From Cranoglanis bouderius (lineage: Eukaryota; Chordata; Actinopteri; Siluriformes; Cranoglanididae), in contig CM042541.1 in assembly GCA_023630585.1 (NCBI GenBank), positions 14,910,001 to 14,974,000 on the forward strand: DNA of 64,000 bases, given 5' to 3'. The notes beneath the pieces were generated by a model. That model ran no database searches and was not told the origin of the DNA. It saw nothing but the letters and a program-made list of their open reading frames with translations. The translations under genes and the position numbers were made by a program. How positions within the stretch are numbered: position 1 is the stretch's first letter; every line of letters begins with the position of its first letter. This document shows, piece after piece, positions 59,801-64,000 of the stretch.

Positions 59801-60469
59801 CAGACTACAGTACGAAGTGTTGACATTGGAGACTCCTTCCATAAATGTGAAATAAATGTCTCCTTACAGAAAACTTCAGCATATCAATGATTATACACTT
59901 TTTAAATCCAGCGTGCATTAATATAAATCTGAGAATTGTAGATGATACTATTGTCAGAGCTGCTATTTTCGAAGATTAATCAACACCTTCTGACCAATCA
60001 GAATAGAGAATTCTGTGCTGTGCTAAACTAAACAGTAACCTATTTTGAATGTGTAACCTGCCCTATTGGGAGACAGTTTATTTTTGTCCTTTACATTCCT
60101 CAAATTCAACCCCTCTCTCTTTTAAACTTAGTCTTGAGCCTCTGAGATTTCTCCAGTTGGCTTTCAGAAGCTCATTATAAGCTGTCCTATCGATGTTCTA
60201 GAGAATACGAATACCAGAATTTTAGCTCCACCTGTGTAGGCATGTTGGGTGAGGAAGATGAGACTGGGTGCAAGAGAGATGTCTTTATGTTGGAGCCAAC
60301 TTGGACACCCAACATGTTGCCTCTTTTTTCTTGGCTAGAGATGTGAGAGAAATAAGAGACGGGTCTCAGAACCCTGAACGCAGACCTGAACTCACACGCT
60401 GGGTCAGTGACCTGCCAGTTTATCTACTTCAAACCAGTTTGACTTTGAGCAGATTGGGCATTTGTGATG

Positions 60470-61010
60470 TGGTGTGTTGCTGATTGTGAAAATCACAGGT
60501 TTATATTAATGTGCTCGTTCTAATATGTTGTCGTTTTATATAGTAACAGCTCGTTCACGTGGACTTGGGGGACACCAGTTGAGACGTTTAGTGTTTAGTG
60601 TCAGAGCTTCATTACACTCAGAGATAATAAGTCAGAGGTAGGTGTAACTGTTAGCTTCATGATAGGTCTTCATGATAGAGGAGTTTACACTTTGCGGTTT
60701 CTCAGTAATAAAGAGCGAGAAAAAGAGAGGCGTGTGAGGGAACAGATGTTTATAGCTCTTATAACCTAAGTGATAACAGGAACTAACTTTTTCATGGGTG
60801 ATCCAAAACATTACATGTAACTGTAAATGGATAATAAGTATGATGTGTTATTCTTTAATTAATAACAAATTGTGTAAACAGTATAAAACACTCATACTGA
60901 GTCAAACTGTTATAGGAAAATAATCAACTTCAGGGTGGTAACATTAACTCCGCTTAATCACACCACCCTGTTGTTGATGATTTTCCTTTTACAGCACGTC
61001 CCACTTGTTT
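60470..61010. repeat. Dispersed repeat family copy
   Basis: Contains taacagctcgttcacgtgga (60543), atagctcttataacctaagt and accaccctgttgttgatgat, paralleling the copy at 41760-42310. Confidence 0.5.
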
Positions 61011-61661
61011 TATTCCTTTCTTAGTCTGTGCTATGATCTTCTTTAGAATGCAAAAGTACAAAACATAAGGAAATGCTCTGTACTCTGCTATAACTTTGTC
61101 CAAATAGCAGAGGTCATCCAATTTTAGCTGGTTGTCCTACGCCCAGGACTAGAAACTATTTTAGCCACATGTTTTTAAAGCACTTTTCTAAGCACTGACT
61201 GCATGATGGTCTTTTTCTACAAAGCACAGAATGTTTTGAATGTTACAGTGCATAAATAACATACTGTACATGGTGCTACTTCACTGCATAGCCACATATT
61301 AACACGTGACTTGATGTGTAATGCTAGATCATCTTTTGATTATAGTCATGATGTTTTAAGCACAATATCTTTGACCAACTGTTTTCCTGAACGGATTTCG
61401 CGCCTGACACTTCGAGCAAGACGATGCACAAAGCAGGATGGCAGTTATTTTTGTGAAGAATAGACAACTGTTTAACTTTATATTAAGAGTCTCCAGTAAG
61501 TGCAGCTTTTGTGGTGGTTCTGCATAAACTATATGAGCAACTATAATGTAACTACTCGATGTGTACACTGTTACAGATGGATTATAGAAGTATGCGTTAT
61601 GTACAGTTTTAGCTAGTAGATTATGTCTGTTTCCAGTTCAGAGTATGCCACAGATAACTTA

Positions 61662-62010
61662 CAGTGGTGCTTGAAAGTTTGTGAACCCTTTAGAATTTTC
61701 TATTTATCTGTATAAATATGACCTAAAACATCATCAGATTTTCACACAAGTCCTAAAAGTAGATAAAGAGAACCCAATTAAGCAAAGAGACAAAAATATT
61801 ATACTTGGTCATTTATTTATTGAGGAAAATGATCCAACATTACATATCTGTGAGTGGCAAAAGTATCTGAACCTCTAGGATTAACAGTTTAATTTGCAGG
61901 TGAAATTAGTCAGGTGTTTTCAATCAATGGGATGACAATCAGGTGTGAGTGAGCGCCCTCACTCCCACTAAAACCTGTGTGATTTTTCTCACACAGTGAC
62001 TGCCACACTA
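61662..62010 (+). mobile_element. Left end of a Tc1-type element
   Basis: Starts cagtggtgcttgaaagtttg after a TA, then gacctaaaacatcatcagat and gaggaaaatgatccaacatt, a Tc1-type terminal repeat of which the inverse is at 26660-26931. No transposase or right end follows; it is truncated. Confidence 0.65.
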
Positions 62011-62054
62011 CGTGCCATAGTGAAACAGACATAAGCCTAATTGGTTCAGTTTGT

Positions 62055-62260
62055 CAGGGCAGTGGTGGCTCAACCGTTAAGGCTCTGGATCATTTCTCAG
62101 ATGGTCGGGGGTTCAAACCCCAGCACCGCCAAGCTGCCACTGTTGGGCCCTTGAGCAAGGACTGTAACCCTATCTGCTCTAGGGGCACCGTAGGGTCATG
62201 GCTGACCCTGTGCTCTGACCCCAGCTTCCTAACAAGCTGCAGTCGGAATGAAATCTGTAA
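62055..62260 (+). repeat. tRNA-derived SINE
   Basis: A-box-like gtggtggctcaaccgttaag, B-box gggggttcaaaccccagc, then caccgccaagctgccactgt as in the copy at 3722, and gctgaccctgtgctctgacc at the right. The last part is a non-tRNA body. Confidence 0.75.
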
Positions 62261-63597
62261 ATGCAATTTTCTCCTTTTTTACTTTCCAAAATGCTAGAAC
62301 TTTATGATGTAGCAAAATGTCAAAATTTCACCATGGGACAAGTTTTCAAATACACATATTGTATGGACATTGTATAAAAGTTACACTTTAGAATGTCAAG
62401 ATACACTTGTGTACATACACAAGCCAAAATATAAGACATAATTCTGTAATCCAACTGTAACAGTACAACTTCCTCAGAGGTTATATTACAGCTGCATGTA
62501 TAGTTCAAGTGCAAGTACATGGCTATTAGAGACTCTTAATATAAAACGGGAAGTTATATATTATGCAGTTCTTTCTCTGTGTGTGAGGTTGTTTATGGAC
62601 AGCGCTTATTTTTTACTGAGAGTCATGCCCGCTTGTAATCCGGTTAGTGGATTAATTGGATTAGTGCAAGTGTGAACAGGACTCGCTGTCAAGTCAGTGC
62701 AAAATTTGTTATGTAATCACGTATAAGCAACAGTCCACCAGTCATTTTCTATGCGTTACGATGCGGAAACGCAACAAAGCTTAATGACGCCACTTAATTA
62801 TTCTGTCTAACCATATGGTGCAATTGTGCTCCCCCCCTTCCACTAATTACCGTGGAAAGACTGAGCCAGTGACCCAGTATTTTGCCACAAAAATACAGCT
62901 GACTGCAGGTGAGCAGAGGTTTGAGAAATTTTGAGGAAGTTGTCTGACAGCAGGTTGGGTGTGTCAGGGTGTAGAAGTCAACTCTTTGTAAAAGAAAGCA
63001 TGTTTATAACTAAAGCAACACAGTCACATGCATAAATCATACAGATGCCTTTTTATAATCTACTCACAACCGTGTGTAGTTTTAATGCTTAAATCATTCA
63101 CTTTATGACTTCTTTTTTTGTGATCATTCGTTTCCTTGGGGGGAAAAAAAAAACTCAACTGCAAAACCTAGTACGTTAATGTGAATGGATAAGGTTTAAA
63201 TAATTAAGCGAAAAGGTTACACAGGTTTTCAGAAATGTCCCTCGGGTGCGACTGCTTTTTGTGAATAAGGGTGTGACAGACCCTGCAGCCACATGTCATA
63301 AGAATAAAAAACATCATGCTGCCATGTATTATAAATGCCATATTGTAAGATTTATATGCTGCTGTAATGATTGATTTAGAGACTATGTGATTCGGGTGTA
63401 ATGGTGCATAGCTGCAAGTGATAATTCCTATATTTCCACTACAGCTGTTCCTCTGGTCCTGTCACTATGATATTGATATTGCGATACATGACACTAATGA
63501 GAGGAGAAGTTTGTAGAGATGCTTTTTTTTTGTTTGTTTCTTGTATTTGATCTGGTCAACGTGAAAATCTGATCCAGTACCAATTCGGTGTTCACTA

Positions 63598-63930
63598 GGG
63601 GTGTAACGATCCATCGATATGGATCGATGTATCGATCAAATAACTAACGATCCGATGTATCGATGCAATGCATAAACATTGATACATGTATAATTTTTAA
63701 GATGGACCGCAGCCGGAGAGGCTAATTTGGTGGGCCGCTCATAAATCCGGCTGGCAGACGAACCACTCGCCCGCTTTCTCTCTCTACCTCACACACGTGC
63801 AGAAAAAGCACGTTACATTATTGCATGTCTGATAACTAAAGTAACTAATTTTACTACATTTGTATTTAAAGCAGCGTACCATGCATTAAAAAGTGCAGTT
63901 TTCTCACATCACTTGTCTCAGAGCGCGCAT

Positions 63931-63996
<66 letters not shown>

Positions 63997-64000
63997 TCAC
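63598..64000. mobile_element. Left part of a possible hAT-type element
   Basis: aggggtgtaacgatccatcg followed by self-complementary atcgatatggatcgat words resembles ends of hAT-type elements in fish. The right end is outside the window, so this is tentative. Confidence 0.4.
63931..64000. repeat. (CT)n(CA)n microsatellite
   Basis: About 50 bases of CT followed by CA to the window edge. Confidence 0.9.

Larger units (their letters stand above)
54816..64000 (+). other. mfhas1: mfhas1 intron 1 (incomplete)
   Basis: Starts at the GTGAGT donor. The coding frame runs on for 12 codons to a TAA at 54851-54853 if unspliced. I could not find the expected last coding exon (about 100 residues) in the window. 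Apart from listed repeats, 54860-55965, 56520-57300, 58660-59490, 59880-60465, 61010-61655 and 62285-63590 show no recognised feature. Confidence 0.75.

Overview
This is nuclear DNA from a vertebrate, almost certainly a ray-finned fish. The evidence is spliced genes of vertebrate type, a heavy load of Tc1-like DNA transposons, miniature inverted-repeat elements, tRNA-derived SINEs, long (TA)n and (CA)n tracts, and overall AT richness. The species cannot be fixed from the sequence alone; an otophysan fish such as a catfish is possible but is only an impression. There is no sign of bacterial, viral or plasmid organisation.

Four host genes are supported. tnks (tankyrase 1) is on the minus strand, with only coding exons 1 and 2 in the window (14389 to 12029); everything to the left is probably its intron 2. 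ppp1r3b (glycogen-targeting subunit of protein phosphatase 1) is on the plus strand, with one coding exon at 34765-35631. eri1 (3'-5' exoribonuclease of histone mRNA and small RNA turnover) is on the plus strand and complete, with seven coding exons between 38078 and 46257. mfhas1 (LRR and ROC/COR-type GTPase) is on the plus strand; its large first coding exon is at 51968-54815 and the remainder lies beyond the right edge. The same four genes are neighbours on human chromosome 8p23.1, so the block is old conserved synteny. The genes do not form one pathway: they serve PARP/Wnt/telomere biology, hepatic glycogen metabolism, RNA decay and innate signalling respectively.

Region by region: 1-12 kb is repeat-rich presumed tnks intron, with a nearly intact Tc1 transposase (6085-7592) and a cleanly nested pair of cut-and-paste elements (9509-10792). 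12-14.5 kb holds tnks exons and promoter. 15-26 kb is a graveyard of at least six Tc1-like copies from several families, many beside TA microsatellites. 28.5-34 kb, upstream of ppp1r3b, contains a duplicated promoter-like segment, a 2.4 kb inverted-repeat structure and several foldback elements. 34.7-46.6 kb holds ppp1r3b and eri1; eri1 intron 1 carries a non-LTR retrotransposon inserted in an older element with a visible 15-bp target duplication. 47.8-48.6 kb is a 35-bp G-rich minisatellite. 51.5-54.8 kb is mfhas1, and 54.8-64 kb its intron, which includes a second copy of the 6 kb Tc1 element in opposite orientation.

No clearly new biological system was found. The strongest leads are the inverted-repeat-bounded structure that carries a copy of the ppp1r3b upstream region, the pair of near-identical Tc1 copies, and an unidentified 80-codon reading frame at 33891-34132.
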